Assembly (NCBI GenBank): GCA_031273985.1
Contig: JAISQV010000179.1
Coordinates: 1 to 8,702, forward strand
DNA from: Spirochaetaceae bacterium
Lineage (GTDB): Bacteria > Spirochaetota > Spirochaetia > Treponematales > Breznakiellaceae
Direction of reading: 5' to 3'
DNA: 8,702 nt
In this document: piece by piece, positions 1 through 6,733 of the stretch
How the letters are laid out: each line of letters starts with the position of its first letter
Position numbering within the stretch: position 1 is the first letter of the stretch
The notes under the pieces: model-generated
What the model was told of the DNA's origin: nothing
Databases searched by the model: none
Seen by the model: the letters and a program-made list of their open reading frames with translations, nothing else
Position numbers and translations under genes: made by a program

Positions 1-15
1 CCCCGGATAGCCCGG

Positions 16-34
16 TCCCCGGCTTTGCCGGGGA
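16..34 (-). other. GC-rich hairpin after atpB, not a classical terminator
   Basis: TCCCCGGC-TTT-GCCGGGGA forms a perfect 8-bp stem with a 3-nt loop, 27 nt past the atpB stop. On the minus-strand transcript the 3' side continues ACCGGGCTATCCGGGG with no U-run, and the plus-strand side has no T-run either. An intrinsic terminator is therefore not supported. The repeated CCGGGG and CCGGG blocks between 1 and 15 allow alternative pairings. It could be an mRNA-stabilising or processing element before the expected atpD, a REP-like palindrome, or a weak attenuator. No coding sequence is recognisable in 1-60. Confidence 0.55.
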
Positions 35-60
35 TGCGCCCAAATTTCGAGACCCAACAG

Positions 61-1491
61 CTATTCCTTTCGCTGCGGGTCCAGGTACTTTTCCAGGTAC
101 TTCTGGTCCACCCTCAGGAGTTCTTCCCTGGGCAGCCGGGAGAGGACCTTCCAGCCCGCGTCCAGGGTTTGTTCTATGCTGCGGTTTTCGTATTCCCCCT
201 GGGAGAGGAAGTCCTGTTCGAAGGTTTCGCCGAACTTGAGGTAGCTTTTGTCGCTGCCGGAGAGTTCTTCTTCGCCGATGATGGACGCGAGGTTGCGCAC
301 CGATTTGACTTTGGAGTAGGCGGCGAAGAGTTGGCTGGACAGGTCTTTGTGGTCTTCCCTGGTCATACCGGGGCCTATGCCGTCTTTCATGAGGCGGGAG
401 AGGCTGGGGAGGCCCGCGACCGGAGGGTAGACGCCCCGCTGGGTTAGTTCCCGGTCCAGCACTATTTGGCCTTCCGTGATGTAGCCGGAGAGGTCCGGGA
501 TGGGGTGGCTGATGTCGTCGTTGGGCATGGTGAGTATGGGTATCTGGGTGATGGAGCCCGAGCTGCCGGTGATTTTTCCCGCCCGCTCGTAGAGGGAGGC
601 CAAGTCAGAGTAGAGGTAGCCGGGGTAGCCCTTGCGGCTCGGCACCTCCCCCCGGATCGATGAGACTTCCCGCAGGGCTTCGCAGTAGTTGGTCATGTCG
701 GTCATGACCACGAGGACGTGTTTGTTCTGTTGGTAGGCCAGGTATTCCGCGGCGGTGAGGGCGCAGCGGGGGGCCACGAGCCGTTCCAGGGAGGGCGCGT
801 CCGCCAGGGAGAGAAATACTACCACGTTGGCAAGAACGCCGCTCCGCTCAAAGTCGGTGAGGAAGAAGCGGGCCACGTCGTACTTGACCCCCATGGCGCA
901 GAAGACTATGACGAAGTCACCGGCCCCGGTGTTTCCGGCGTCTCCGTCCCCGGCATTTCCGCCGCCCCCGGTGTTGATGATCCGCGCCTGCCGCACGATC
1001 TGGGCGGCAAGCTGGTTATGGGGCAGGCCGCTGCCGGAAAAGATCGGGAGTTTTTGCCCCCGGATCAGGGTGTTCATGCCGTCTATGGCGGAGATGCCCG
1101 TCTGGATGAAGTCCCGAGGGTAGACCCGCGCGTAGGGGTTTATGGGGAAGCCGTTTACGTCGAGAAAGGTTGAGGAGAGGAGGCTGCCGTAGCCGTCTAT
1201 GGGCTCCCCCAGGCCGTTGAAGACGCGGCCCAGGAGCCCCGGCCCCACCCGGAGTTCCATGGGCCTGCCGAGGAATTCCACCCGGCTGTCATCGGCGGAG
1301 AGGCCCGTGGTACTGCCGAAGATCTGTATGGCCGTGTAACCGGCGCTGAGGTCCACGACCCGCCCCAGCCGCCGTCCCCCGTCCCGTCCGTAAACCGCCA
1401 CTACCTCGTTGAAGGCCACATCGCGGCTCCGTTGGGTGATCACGACGGGGCCCTCTATGCGGGCGAGCCCCCGGTATTCAACGCCTCTCAT
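61..1491 (-). CDS. atpB: V/A-type ATPase subunit B (non-catalytic head subunit)
   Basis: This is the regulatory B subunit, which alternates with A in the cytoplasmic A3B3 hexamer and completes the nucleotide sites at the A/B interface. The product is 476 aa, against about 460 in most bacterial homologues. The N-terminal beta-barrel contains RIEGPVV (11-17). The usual P-loop is replaced by the B-type PIFSGSGLPHNQLAAQI (149-165). SLSRLMKDGIGPGMTREDH (363-381) carries the conserved arginine R366 that reaches into the A-subunit site. A Gly/Asn/Asp-rich insert (173-192) sits where homologues have a short acidic loop. I chose ATG at 1491: GGGGAG lies 7 nt upstream, and MRGVEYRGLARIEGP matches the normal family N-terminus. 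The frame is open 36 codons further upstream, but that stretch is Pro/Gly-rich and overlaps atpA. The first 14 nt overlap the end of atpA, so translation is probably coupled. The stop is TAG at 63-61. Identification is very secure. Confidence 0.97.
   Translation of the reverse strand: MRGVEYRGLARIEGPVVITQRSRDVAFNEVVAVYGRDGGRRLGRVVDLSAGYTAIQIFGSTTGLSADDSRVEFLGRPMELRVGPGLLGRVFNGLGEPIDGYGSLLSSTFLDVNGFPINPYARVYPRDFIQTGISAIDGMNTLIRGQKLPIFSGSGLPHNQLAAQIVRQARIINTGGGGNAGDGDAGNTGAGDFVIVFCAMGVKYDVARFFLTDFERSGVLANVVVFLSLADAPSLERLVAPRCALTAAEYLAYQQNKHVLVVMTDMTNYCEALREVSSIRGEVPSRKGYPGYLYSDLASLYERAGKITGSSGSITQIPILTMPNDDISHPIPDLSGYITEGQIVLDRELTQRGVYPPVAGLPSLSRLMKDGIGPGMTREDHKDLSSQLFAAYSKVKSVRNLASIIGEEELSGSDKSYLKFGETFEQDFLSQGEYENRSIEQTLDAGWKVLSRLPREELLRVDQKYLEKYLDPQRKE
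924..976. repeat. Imperfect in-frame repeats inside atpB
   Basis: On the plus strand a unit beginning CCCCGG(TG/CA)TTTCCG occurs at 924-940 and 948-964 (14 of 17 bases match), and a partial third copy CCCCGGTGTTG occurs at 966-976. The offsets are 24 and 18 nt, both multiples of three, so copies add codons without shifting the frame. Read on the minus strand they encode the Gly/Asn/Asp/Ala-rich insert of subunit B (residues 173-192). The pattern suggests growth by replication slippage. Confidence 0.7.
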
Positions 1492-3382
1492 CAGCCTGCT
1501 CCCCGGAGGAGGCCCAGCCCCTGGGGGCGGGGTCCCCGGCGGTATTCTGCCGGTAACTCCGTTCAAGTTCGTCCAGGGCGCCGCGCAGGGCCTGGCCAAA
1601 GTCCGCCAGGGCCTCAGGGTCCCGGTTGTCCGCCTCGCTCTTGAGGCGGGATAGCTGCTCCCGGAGGGGCGCGCCGCCGGGTCCGGTGAGGCCCGATATT
1701 TTAAGCAGCGGGGCGCCGAGCTTGATGCAGACCTGGGAGCGTTCGTAAAATTCCATGATCAGTTCCAGGAGCCGCACCTGTTTGGCCGGGGCACAGTATG
1801 CGTCCACGGCGTCGAAGGAATTTTGCTGCAAAAACCCGTTTTTGATGATCTCCGCCACGAGGAGGACGAGGCGCTGGTCGTCAGGCAGGGCGTCGGGGCC
1901 TATGAGCCGGACAATTTCCTCCAGGCGCTGCTCCCGTTTGAGCAGGTCCAGGGCTTCCCGCCGGACCGGCGCCCAGCGGGGGTTGACGCTTTCCCACCAG
2001 GGCTCCACTTCCCCGGCGTACTCGGAGTAGCTGTCCGTCCAGCTTATCGCTGGGTAGTGCCGGGCGTTGGCCAGGTCCCGGTCCAGGGCCCAGAAACAGC
2101 GGATGAATCGCTTGGTATGCTGGGTTACGGGCTCGGAAAAATCGCCCCCCGGCGGGGACACGGCCCCGATGATGGAGACGGAGCCCTCAGCGCCGGAAAA
2201 GGTGCGGACCCTGCCGGCCCGCTCGTAGAATTCCGCCAGCCGGGTGGGGAGGTAGGCGGGGAAGCCCTCTTCGGCGGGCATCTCCTCCATGCGGCCCGAA
2301 AGTTCCCGCAGGGCCTCCGCCCAGCGGCTCGTCGAATCCGCCATGATCGCCACGTGGTAGCCCATGTCCCGGTAGAATTCCGCCAGGGTTACCCCGGTGT
2401 AGATGGAAACCTCCCTGGCGGCCACGGGCATATTGCTGGTGTTGGCGATGAGTATGGTCCGCTCCATGAGGGACCGGCCTGTGCGGGGATCGGAAAGCTG
2501 GGGGAATTCGGTGAGGACTTCGGTCATTTCGTTGCCCCGCTCCCCGCAGCCTATGTAGACGATCACATCCGCATCGCACCATTTGGCCACCGCGTGCTGG
2601 GTCATGGTCTTGCCCGTGCCAAAGCCGCCGGGAATGGCGGCGGTCCCCCCCCTGGACAGGGGAAAGAAGACATCGATGACCCGCTGCCCCGTGATCAGGG
2701 GTTGATCCGGCAGGAGCCGTTCCGCGCCGGGCCGGGCCAAACGCACGGGCCACCACTGGGCCACGGTTATTTCCCCGCCGTCACTGGTCCGGGCCGCCGC
2801 CGTATTCGCGGTAACATCCCCCGCGGGATGGAGTTCCGTGATGTAGGCCCCCGGCCCGGTTCCGGGACCGCTGCCGCTTCCGGCGCCGGTTCCGGCAGGG
2901 CTGGGCGGGGCCATGATCGTGCAGGTTATGCTCTCCGTCTCCGCCACCCGGCCCAGGATCAGCCCCGGTTCCGCCCGGACCCGCTCCCCCTGGGAGAGGC
3001 GTTCCGCCAGGGCCGGATCCGGCTCAAAATGCCAGGTTTTTTCCGGGTCCAGGGGGGCTCCCCGGCTCCCGGAGGCCATAAAGGCCCCGTTTTCCCGGTA
3101 GAGCAGTTCCAGGGGCCGCTGTATGCCGTCGTATATGGTCCCGATGAGCCCCGGTCCCAGAAGTACCGAAAGGGGGCGTCCCGTGGAGTTCACCTCCGCC
3201 CCTACGGTGAGGCCCGTCTCGTCCTCGTAGACCTGGATCACCGCCTCGTCATTTTCGAGCCGTATTATCTCCCCGATGAGGCGCTTGCCGCCCACTTCCA
3301 CCACGTCGAAGAGCCCGGCCTCCCCGAGGCCGGAAGCCCGGATGATGGGCCCGGAGATACGCTTTATCCTGCCGCTAGGCAT
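1478..3382 (-). CDS. atpA: V/A-type ATPase subunit A (catalytic subunit)
   Basis: This is the catalytic subunit of the V1 head (ATP + H2O to ADP + Pi, or the reverse during synthesis). The product is 634 aa; most homologues are about 580-600. Visible features in order: N-terminal barrel (about 1-70); GPGLIGTIYDGIQRPL (76-91); the A-specific bulge region (about 110-215); P-loop PGGFGTGKT (251-259) with K258 and T259; GCGERGNE (278-285) with catalytic E281; ADSTSRW (348-354); and PAEEGFPAYLPTRLAEFYERAG (369-390). Two regions add length: a Gly/Ser/Pro run at 159-178 inside the bulge region, and a polar tail from about 611 to the end. I chose ATG at 3382 because GGAGG (3391-3395) lies 8 nt upstream and MPSGRIKRISGP is the family N-terminus. 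A GTG 11 codons upstream gives non-homologous sequence. The gene overlaps atpE by 8 nt and atpB by 14 nt. Confidence 0.97.
   Translation of the reverse strand: MPSGRIKRISGPIIRASGLGEAGLFDVVEVGGKRLIGEIIRLENDEAVIQVYEDETGLTVGAEVNSTGRPLSVLLGPGLIGTIYDGIQRPLELLYRENGAFMASGSRGAPLDPEKTWHFEPDPALAERLSQGERVRAEPGLILGRVAETESITCTIMAPPSPAGTGAGSGSGPGTGPGAYITELHPAGDVTANTAAARTSDGGEITVAQWWPVRLARPGAERLLPDQPLITGQRVIDVFFPLSRGGTAAIPGGFGTGKTMTQHAVAKWCDADVIVYIGCGERGNEMTEVLTEFPQLSDPRTGRSLMERTILIANTSNMPVAAREVSIYTGVTLAEFYRDMGYHVAIMADSTSRWAEALRELSGRMEEMPAEEGFPAYLPTRLAEFYERAGRVRTFSGAEGSVSIIGAVSPPGGDFSEPVTQHTKRFIRCFWALDRDLANARHYPAISWTDSYSEYAGEVEPWWESVNPRWAPVRREALDLLKREQRLEEIVRLIGPDALPDDQRLVLLVAEIIKNGFLQQNSFDAVDAYCAPAKQVRLLELIMEFYERSQVCIKLGAPLLKISGLTGPGGAPLREQLSRLKSEADNRDPEALADFGQALRGALDELERSYRQNTAGDPAPRGWASSGEQADERR
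1499..1504 (-). promoter_or_regulatory. Shine-Dalgarno deciding the atpB start
   Basis: GGGGAG on the minus strand lies 7 nt before ATG 1491, inside the 3' end of atpA. It selects the 476-residue form over the frame that stays open 36 codons further upstream. Because the site sits in translated atpA sequence, ribosomes finishing atpA could reinitiate on atpB, keeping A and B equal. Confidence 0.7.
2856..2895. repeat. Direct repeat CCGGTTCCGG inside atpA
   Basis: CCGGTTCCGG occurs at 2856-2865 and again at 2886-2895, exactly 30 nt (10 codons) apart. Both copies fall in the stretch coding for the Gly/Ser/Pro/Thr-rich insert of subunit A (residues 159-178). As in atpB, the spacing keeps the frame, which is consistent with expansion by slippage or local duplication. 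Confidence 0.6.
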
Positions 3383-4016
3383 CGGGGGATCCTCCGCCGA
3401 GCAGCGCCGAGGCAAGTTCCCCGCGCCGGGTTTCCAGCAGGGCTTCCACCGTAGCCTCCGCAGAGACGGAAACCCGCACCGCCCCCGAATCTATGCTGAG
3501 GGCGGGAAAGCCCCCGGTCTGGTCCGGCCCGGAGGCTTCCTCCTCAAGGATCAGGCGGCGGCCGGGAAGGAGCGGCTCCACGATCCCCCGGACCTCCTCC
3601 TCCGTCATGGACCGGCGGCAGCGTACCCGGAGGGGGCCGTCTCCGGTTTCGCCTTCCTCCGGGAGCAGTGCCCCCGCCCGGAGGCGGAGTTCCCTTTCCA
3701 GGAGGCCGAGGGCCCTTGCCCGGTCCAGGCCCTCCAGGTAGCGCCGGCCCGCTTCGCGGAGGAGGCCGTCTATCCGTTCCAGCCGGGCCCGGCGCTTGTC
3801 CAGGGGCAGACGGGCCAGGATCTCCTGCCGGGCCTTCTCCAGCCGTGCGGCGTGGCGCTGCCGCAGCTCCTCCAGGGCCTCATTGCCGCGCTGCTCCCAG
3901 GCCTGATCCGCCTGCGCCGCCTCATCCCCGGCGGCCTTCAAGATACGCTGGGCCTTCCTGCGGGCATCTTCCAGAATTTCCCGGTCCAAGACCTCGGTTG
4001 ACTGTAATTCTTCCAT
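3375..4016 (-). CDS. atpE: V/A-type ATPase subunit E (peripheral stalk)
   Basis: Subunit E pairs with the G/H-type coiled-coil subunit to form the peripheral stalk that holds the A3B3 head against rotation. The product is 213 aa, a normal length. Residues 1-110 are almost wholly charged helix rich in Arg, Glu, Ala and Leu (for example DARRKAQRILKAAGDEA and LRQRHAARLEKARQEI), as expected for the coiled coil. Residues 128-210 form the globular head-binding domain, with the typical GGFPALSIDSGAVRVSVSAE strand pair (168-187) followed by the helix ATVEALLETRRGELASALLG. ATG at 4016 follows atpF by 20 nt with a close AGGGA (4021-4025). The stop lies inside atpA, so E and A are probably coupled. The protein is unusually Arg-rich, which I attribute to the GC-rich genome. 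Sequence conservation in this family is low, but domain layout and position agree. Confidence 0.93.
   Translation of the reverse strand: MEELQSTEVLDREILEDARRKAQRILKAAGDEAAQADQAWEQRGNEALEELRQRHAARLEKARQEILARLPLDKRRARLERIDGLLREAGRRYLEGLDRARALGLLERELRLRAGALLPEEGETGDGPLRVRCRRSMTEEEVRGIVEPLLPGRRLILEEEASGPDQTGGFPALSIDSGAVRVSVSAEATVEALLETRRGELASALLGGGSPDA
3391..3395 (-). promoter_or_regulatory. Shine-Dalgarno deciding the atpA start
   Basis: GGAGG on the minus strand lies 8 nt before ATG 3382, inside the 3' end of atpE. It supports this ATG over the GTG 11 codons upstream, at 3415, which would add residues unlike any subunit A N-terminus. Confidence 0.75.
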
Positions 4017-4036
4017 TGTATCCCTGTACCCCGCTC

Positions 4037-4378
4037 TTAGATATGAATGCCTATGGCTTCCCGGATGGAGTCCACCAGGGTTTTCCGGCCTTCCAGACGG
4101 CCCAGGATTCCGGGAATCTCCGCGACCAGGGGATACTTGCCGGACAATTGCCAGTCCACCAGGGTGTCGCCCAGCCAGTCCGCGGCCTCCTCGGAGAGGA
4201 TCAGCACCCGGCAGGTTTCGCCCGGAGGAGCGCCGCCCTGGCCGCCGGGCTCCCCGCCGCCGGTGATTCGCTCAAAGGCCCGGCGGGCGTCTTCCGGCCC
4301 CTGGACCGCAGCCCCCTCTATCCCCACAAAGCGGAAGGCCGTAACCAGCTCAGGATCGCCTATAAAATAATAATCCAC
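4037..4378 (-). CDS. atpF: V/A-type ATPase subunit F (central rotor stalk)
   Basis: Subunit F binds subunit D in the rotating central shaft; in characterised enzymes it modulates ATPase activity. The product is 113 aa. The N-terminus MDYYFIGDPELVTAFRFVGIEG matches the family's Rossmann-like start (xxIGDxxxVxGFRLxGV). The central strand CRVLILSEEAADWL (56-69) corresponds to the usual IILITE segment. YPLVAEIPG (82-90) is the conserved P-V-V-E-I-P-G strand before the C-terminal helix KTLVDSIREAIGI. A Gly/Pro-rich stretch at 40-54 lengthens the loop before the second strand. The start is GTG at 4378, 16 nt after the atpK stop. There is no good Shine-Dalgarno in the gap, so it probably relies on reinitiation after atpK. 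In many operons F directly precedes A; here E lies between them. Confidence 0.92.
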   Translation of the reverse strand: MDYYFIGDPELVTAFRFVGIEGAAVQGPEDARRAFERITGGGEPGGQGGAPPGETCRVLILSEEAADWLGDTLVDWQLSGKYPLVAEIPGILGRLEGRKTLVDSIREAIGIHI

Positions 4379-4394
4379 GACAAGCCGGCGGCGC

Positions 4395-4709
4395 TTACAG
4401 GATCAGTATCAGGAGGGCCACCAGGAAGCCCCAGAGACAGATACCTTCCGCCAGCCCCGCGTAGGGGAGGGCCTTCCCGGAGAGTTCCGGGTTTTCACTC
4501 ATCGCGCCCATGGCGGCGGCCCCTATCTGGCCCACCGCTATGCCGCCGGCCACGCAGGAGATACCCACGGCGAGGGCCGCGGCGAAGTACTTCCACACGG
4601 AGGTATTTCCCGCATTCGCCGCAGCCTCTGCTTCCTGGGCAAAAACCGCCGCCGAGGGCGCGCAGAGAAGCGCCGCCGCGAGGCAGGCAAAAAACAGTAT
4701 TCGTTTCAT
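4395..4709 (-). CDS. atpK: V/A-type ATPase subunit K (c-ring proteolipid)
   Basis: This is the membrane rotor subunit that carries H+ or Na+ across the membrane. The product is 104 aa. Residues 1-24 look like a signal peptide: Lys-Arg start, hydrophobic core ILFFACLAAALLC, and an AVFA|Q type I cleavage site. A single two-helix hairpin follows. Helix 1 runs about 42-66, with the polar loop GAMSENPEL (68-76) facing the cytoplasmic stalk. Helix 2 contains the ion-binding glutamate E88 in GLAEGICLWG. That gives one carboxylate per two helices, unlike the duplicated four-helix Enterococcus NtpK. Cation specificity cannot be read from the residues seen. ATG at 4709 overlaps the atpI stop as ATGA and has a strong GGGAGGAG site upstream, as suits the most abundant subunit. 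The frame is open far upstream of this ATG, but that region is antisense-like overlap with atpI and is not coding. Confidence 0.95.
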   Translation of the reverse strand: MKRILFFACLAAALLCAPSAAVFAQEAEAAANAGNTSVWKYFAAALAVGISCVAGGIAVGQIGAAAMGAMSENPELSGKALPYAGLAEGICLWGFLVALLILIL

Positions 4710-6733
4710 TGTTCTCCTCCCTTGCGGAACCGGAAGGGATTGAACACCATGCCGGTTTCCGTAAAAAACTTGCTGAAAAATTCGTAGTATTGAAGACGCA
4801 CCACCTGGATGGCCACGATCATTCCCTCCAAAACGATGATCACGACATTCCCCAGTATCATGATCAGCACCTGAAACGCCGGTCCCGCCGGGGCCCTGGA
4901 GACCATCTCCGACAGGGTAAACACGATGAACGAAAGCACCGCGTGGGACAGGGCAAAGGCCCCCACCCGGAGGAAGCTTACCGTGTTGGAAACATAGGTG
5001 GAGGCCGTTTCCAGCAGTTCCACAAAGCCCTCCATGATAAAGACCAGAAGCCCCGTTTCCAGCACGGGCCTTTCCCCGGTGATGAGCCTGCCAAGCAGGG
5101 GGCCGAAGAAGATGCACAGCGCGGGCAGGGCCAGTCCCGCCATATCAAACCAGGCGAAGCGTCCGCCCAGGGCTATGCGCAGGCCCATGAACAGGGCGTA
5201 CCAGAAGAAAAGGAGCCCCGCAAGGCCGGTCTTGGAGAAGAGGGCGCTCCCGTATCTTCTCATGATTCCCAGATTGATGATATTGACGATGAGCCCCAGG
5301 GAGTTGAGCAGCACCCCCAGGGAGACGGTAAAACCGAAAAAGTAGAAGAGTTTGACTATGCTCCCGGACTCCGGCATCAGATGGAGGATTTGATCCGGCG
5401 GCTCCCCCGGAATATTGAGGAGGCCCATGACGAAGCCCGCAGCCTTCCGGGTGGGAAAGGCCAGGAGGCCCTCCAGGGCAAAGACCTCCCCGGTGAGGAG
5501 GCCCATCAGCATGGAGCTTATCCCCACGGCGATGAGGGGTACCGAATAGGCCCTCAGCCCGGCGAGGGAGCGGGGGCCCTTCTTTCCCGTGAGGAGCCCC
5601 AGGAGGAGCAGCACGAAGCCCTGCCCCAGGTCCCCGAACATGATGCCGAAAAGCACCGTGAAAAAGAAGGCCACGAAGGGGGTGGGATCGATGGCGCCGT
5701 AGAGCGGGGCCCCGTAGGAGAAGACCAGGCCCTCGAAGCCCCGGACAAAGGCCCCGTGTTTGAGCGAGACCGGCACGCTCTCCGTTCCTTCAACCACCGA
5801 GGGAAGCTCCTCCGGGCTGTAGACCCGGATCGCCGCCCTGCCATCGGTCAGCTTCCCCAGGGACTCAACCAGGTCCCGCAGATCCCCGGCGAAGATCCAG
5901 CCGGAGAGCAGGTAGGCGCTGGCCGTGGCGCGGAGCTTCTCTTTAAGCTTCTGCGTCTGGGCGGCCATGAGGTAATCCGATGCCAGGCGGATCAGGGGCT
6001 CCCCCCATTCCTCCCGGCAGCGGGCCTTTTCCGCTTCTATCTCCCGCAGTTCCCCCTCCAGCGCGGCGGCATGGTCCCTGAGCCCCGCCAGCATCTCCGA
6101 GGGTATGCCCCGGTAACCTTCGGGGACCGTAATGGGAACAAAATCCTGCCTGCCCAGCTCTGAATCCAGGGCAAAACGCCCCTTCCGGGAGGCCGCCGCG
6201 AGGATCCGCCCGCGGGAATGCTCCCCGCCCAGGGGGATGATCACGGCCCGGTCACCCAGGGCTGTGCGGAGTTCTTCCTCTCCGCGGGGGTCCACCACCC
6301 CCAGGCGGAGGGTCAGGTAGGAAAGCCGGTCCAGATCGCTGAAAGGGGCGTTGAGGTTCTCAAATGCCTGGGCCTCGTTCAGGGCCGCTTCCGCCCGCCG
6401 CCGCTCCTCCCTGAGCCCCTCCTCCCGCTTGCGGAGAACCTCTATGCCGCCGGCCAGGCGCTCCGTCAGGGCGGCCTCGTCTTCTCCGGGAAGCGCCGCC
6501 CCGGCGGAGGGCTCCGGGGGAAGTCCCACCCCCAGGTAGGCCGCCAGGCCCCTTATCCGTTCCAGAATTTCGTCTATCCGTTTGGCGGCTTCCGCATCCC
6601 GCTCCCGGGGCTCGACATTCCCGTCCTCCGCCACGTGGAGCATACCCCGGCGGCCCAGAAACTCGATCACCCGGTCAGCGTCCCGGTCCAGAATGGTCAG
6701 CTCTACGCGCTTCATCTTCCTGGGGCGTATCAC
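4706..6733 (-). CDS. atpI: V/A-type ATPase subunit I (membrane stator, a-subunit)
   Basis: Subunit I provides the two ion half-channels next to the c-ring and anchors the peripheral stalks. The product is 675 aa, the usual size. Residues 1 to about 340 form the soluble collar arm: MIRPRKMKRVELTILDRD start, a coiled coil near 45-125, and a second helical stretch near 215-270. The rest is membrane. PTPFVAFFFTVLFGIMFGDLGQG (351-373) is the first and most conserved membrane segment, followed by about seven more hydrophobic stretches. The essential arginine is R589 in VSFLRVGAFALSHAVLS. The C-terminal helix VLEGMIVAIQVVRLQYYEFFSKFF (634-657) is also typical. The start is GTG at 6733, overlapping the atpC stop as GTGA. 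ATG at residue 7 is a less likely alternative, because subunit I normally begins with a short lead before the MK motif. The 3' end carries the ribosome-binding site for atpK. Confidence 0.97.
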   Translation of the reverse strand: MIRPRKMKRVELTILDRDADRVIEFLGRRGMLHVAEDGNVEPRERDAEAAKRIDEILERIRGLAAYLGVGLPPEPSAGAALPGEDEAALTERLAGGIEVLRKREEGLREERRRAEAALNEAQAFENLNAPFSDLDRLSYLTLRLGVVDPRGEEELRTALGDRAVIIPLGGEHSRGRILAAASRKGRFALDSELGRQDFVPITVPEGYRGIPSEMLAGLRDHAAALEGELREIEAEKARCREEWGEPLIRLASDYLMAAQTQKLKEKLRATASAYLLSGWIFAGDLRDLVESLGKLTDGRAAIRVYSPEELPSVVEGTESVPVSLKHGAFVRGFEGLVFSYGAPLYGAIDPTPFVAFFFTVLFGIMFGDLGQGFVLLLLGLLTGKKGPRSLAGLRAYSVPLIAVGISSMLMGLLTGEVFALEGLLAFPTRKAAGFVMGLLNIPGEPPDQILHLMPESGSIVKLFYFFGFTVSLGVLLNSLGLIVNIINLGIMRRYGSALFSKTGLAGLLFFWYALFMGLRIALGGRFAWFDMAGLALPALCIFFGPLLGRLITGERPVLETGLLVFIMEGFVELLETASTYVSNTVSFLRVGAFALSHAVLSFIVFTLSEMVSRAPAGPAFQVLIMILGNVVIIVLEGMIVAIQVVRLQYYEFFSKFFTETGMVFNPFRFRKGGEQ
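4714..4721 (-). promoter_or_regulatory. Strong Shine-Dalgarno for atpK inside atpI
   Basis: The minus strand reads GGGAGGAG, with the GGAGG core 6 nt before the atpK ATG. It lies in the last codons of atpI (Lys-Gly-Gly-Glu-Gln). It is the longest match to the anti-Shine-Dalgarno sequence among the gene starts of this window. That fits the need for many more copies of the c-ring subunit than of subunit I from the same transcript. Confidence 0.75.

Noticed and set aside
16..34. Rho-independent terminator after atpB
   Set aside because: The stem is good but there is no U-run on either strand, so termination is not supported.
1..60. Start of atpD inside the window
   Set aside because: No frame shows the subunit D N-terminal pattern and no ATG with a ribosome site is present in this stretch.
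1492..1599. 36-codon N-terminal extension of atpB
   Set aside because: The added residues are Pro/Gly-rich and unlike subunit B N-termini, and the ATG at 1491 has a well-placed GGGGAG.
1823..3454. Plus-strand open frame of 543 codons opposite atpA
   Set aside because: Antisense to conserved catalytic-subunit sequence, of shadow composition, and without a plausible ribosome-binding context.
4395..4580. Na+ specificity of the c-ring
   Set aside because: A glutamine (Q61) in helix 1 is suggestive, but it does not align with the Na+-liganding Gln of Ilyobacter c, and the residue after E88 is Gly rather than Ser/Thr. The ion cannot be assigned.
4710..5117. Upstream extension of the atpK frame to 240 codons
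   Set aside because: The extension overlaps atpI out of frame and is Gly/His/Arg-rich. The ATG at 4709 has a strong Shine-Dalgarno and begins a proper signal-peptide-like leader.
3668..6163. Plus-strand open frame of 831 codons opposite atpE, atpF, atpK and atpI
   Set aside because: The translation is Pro/Gly/Arg/His-rich without domain character and lies exactly antisense to four well-recognised genes. GC-rich third positions commonly keep such frames open.
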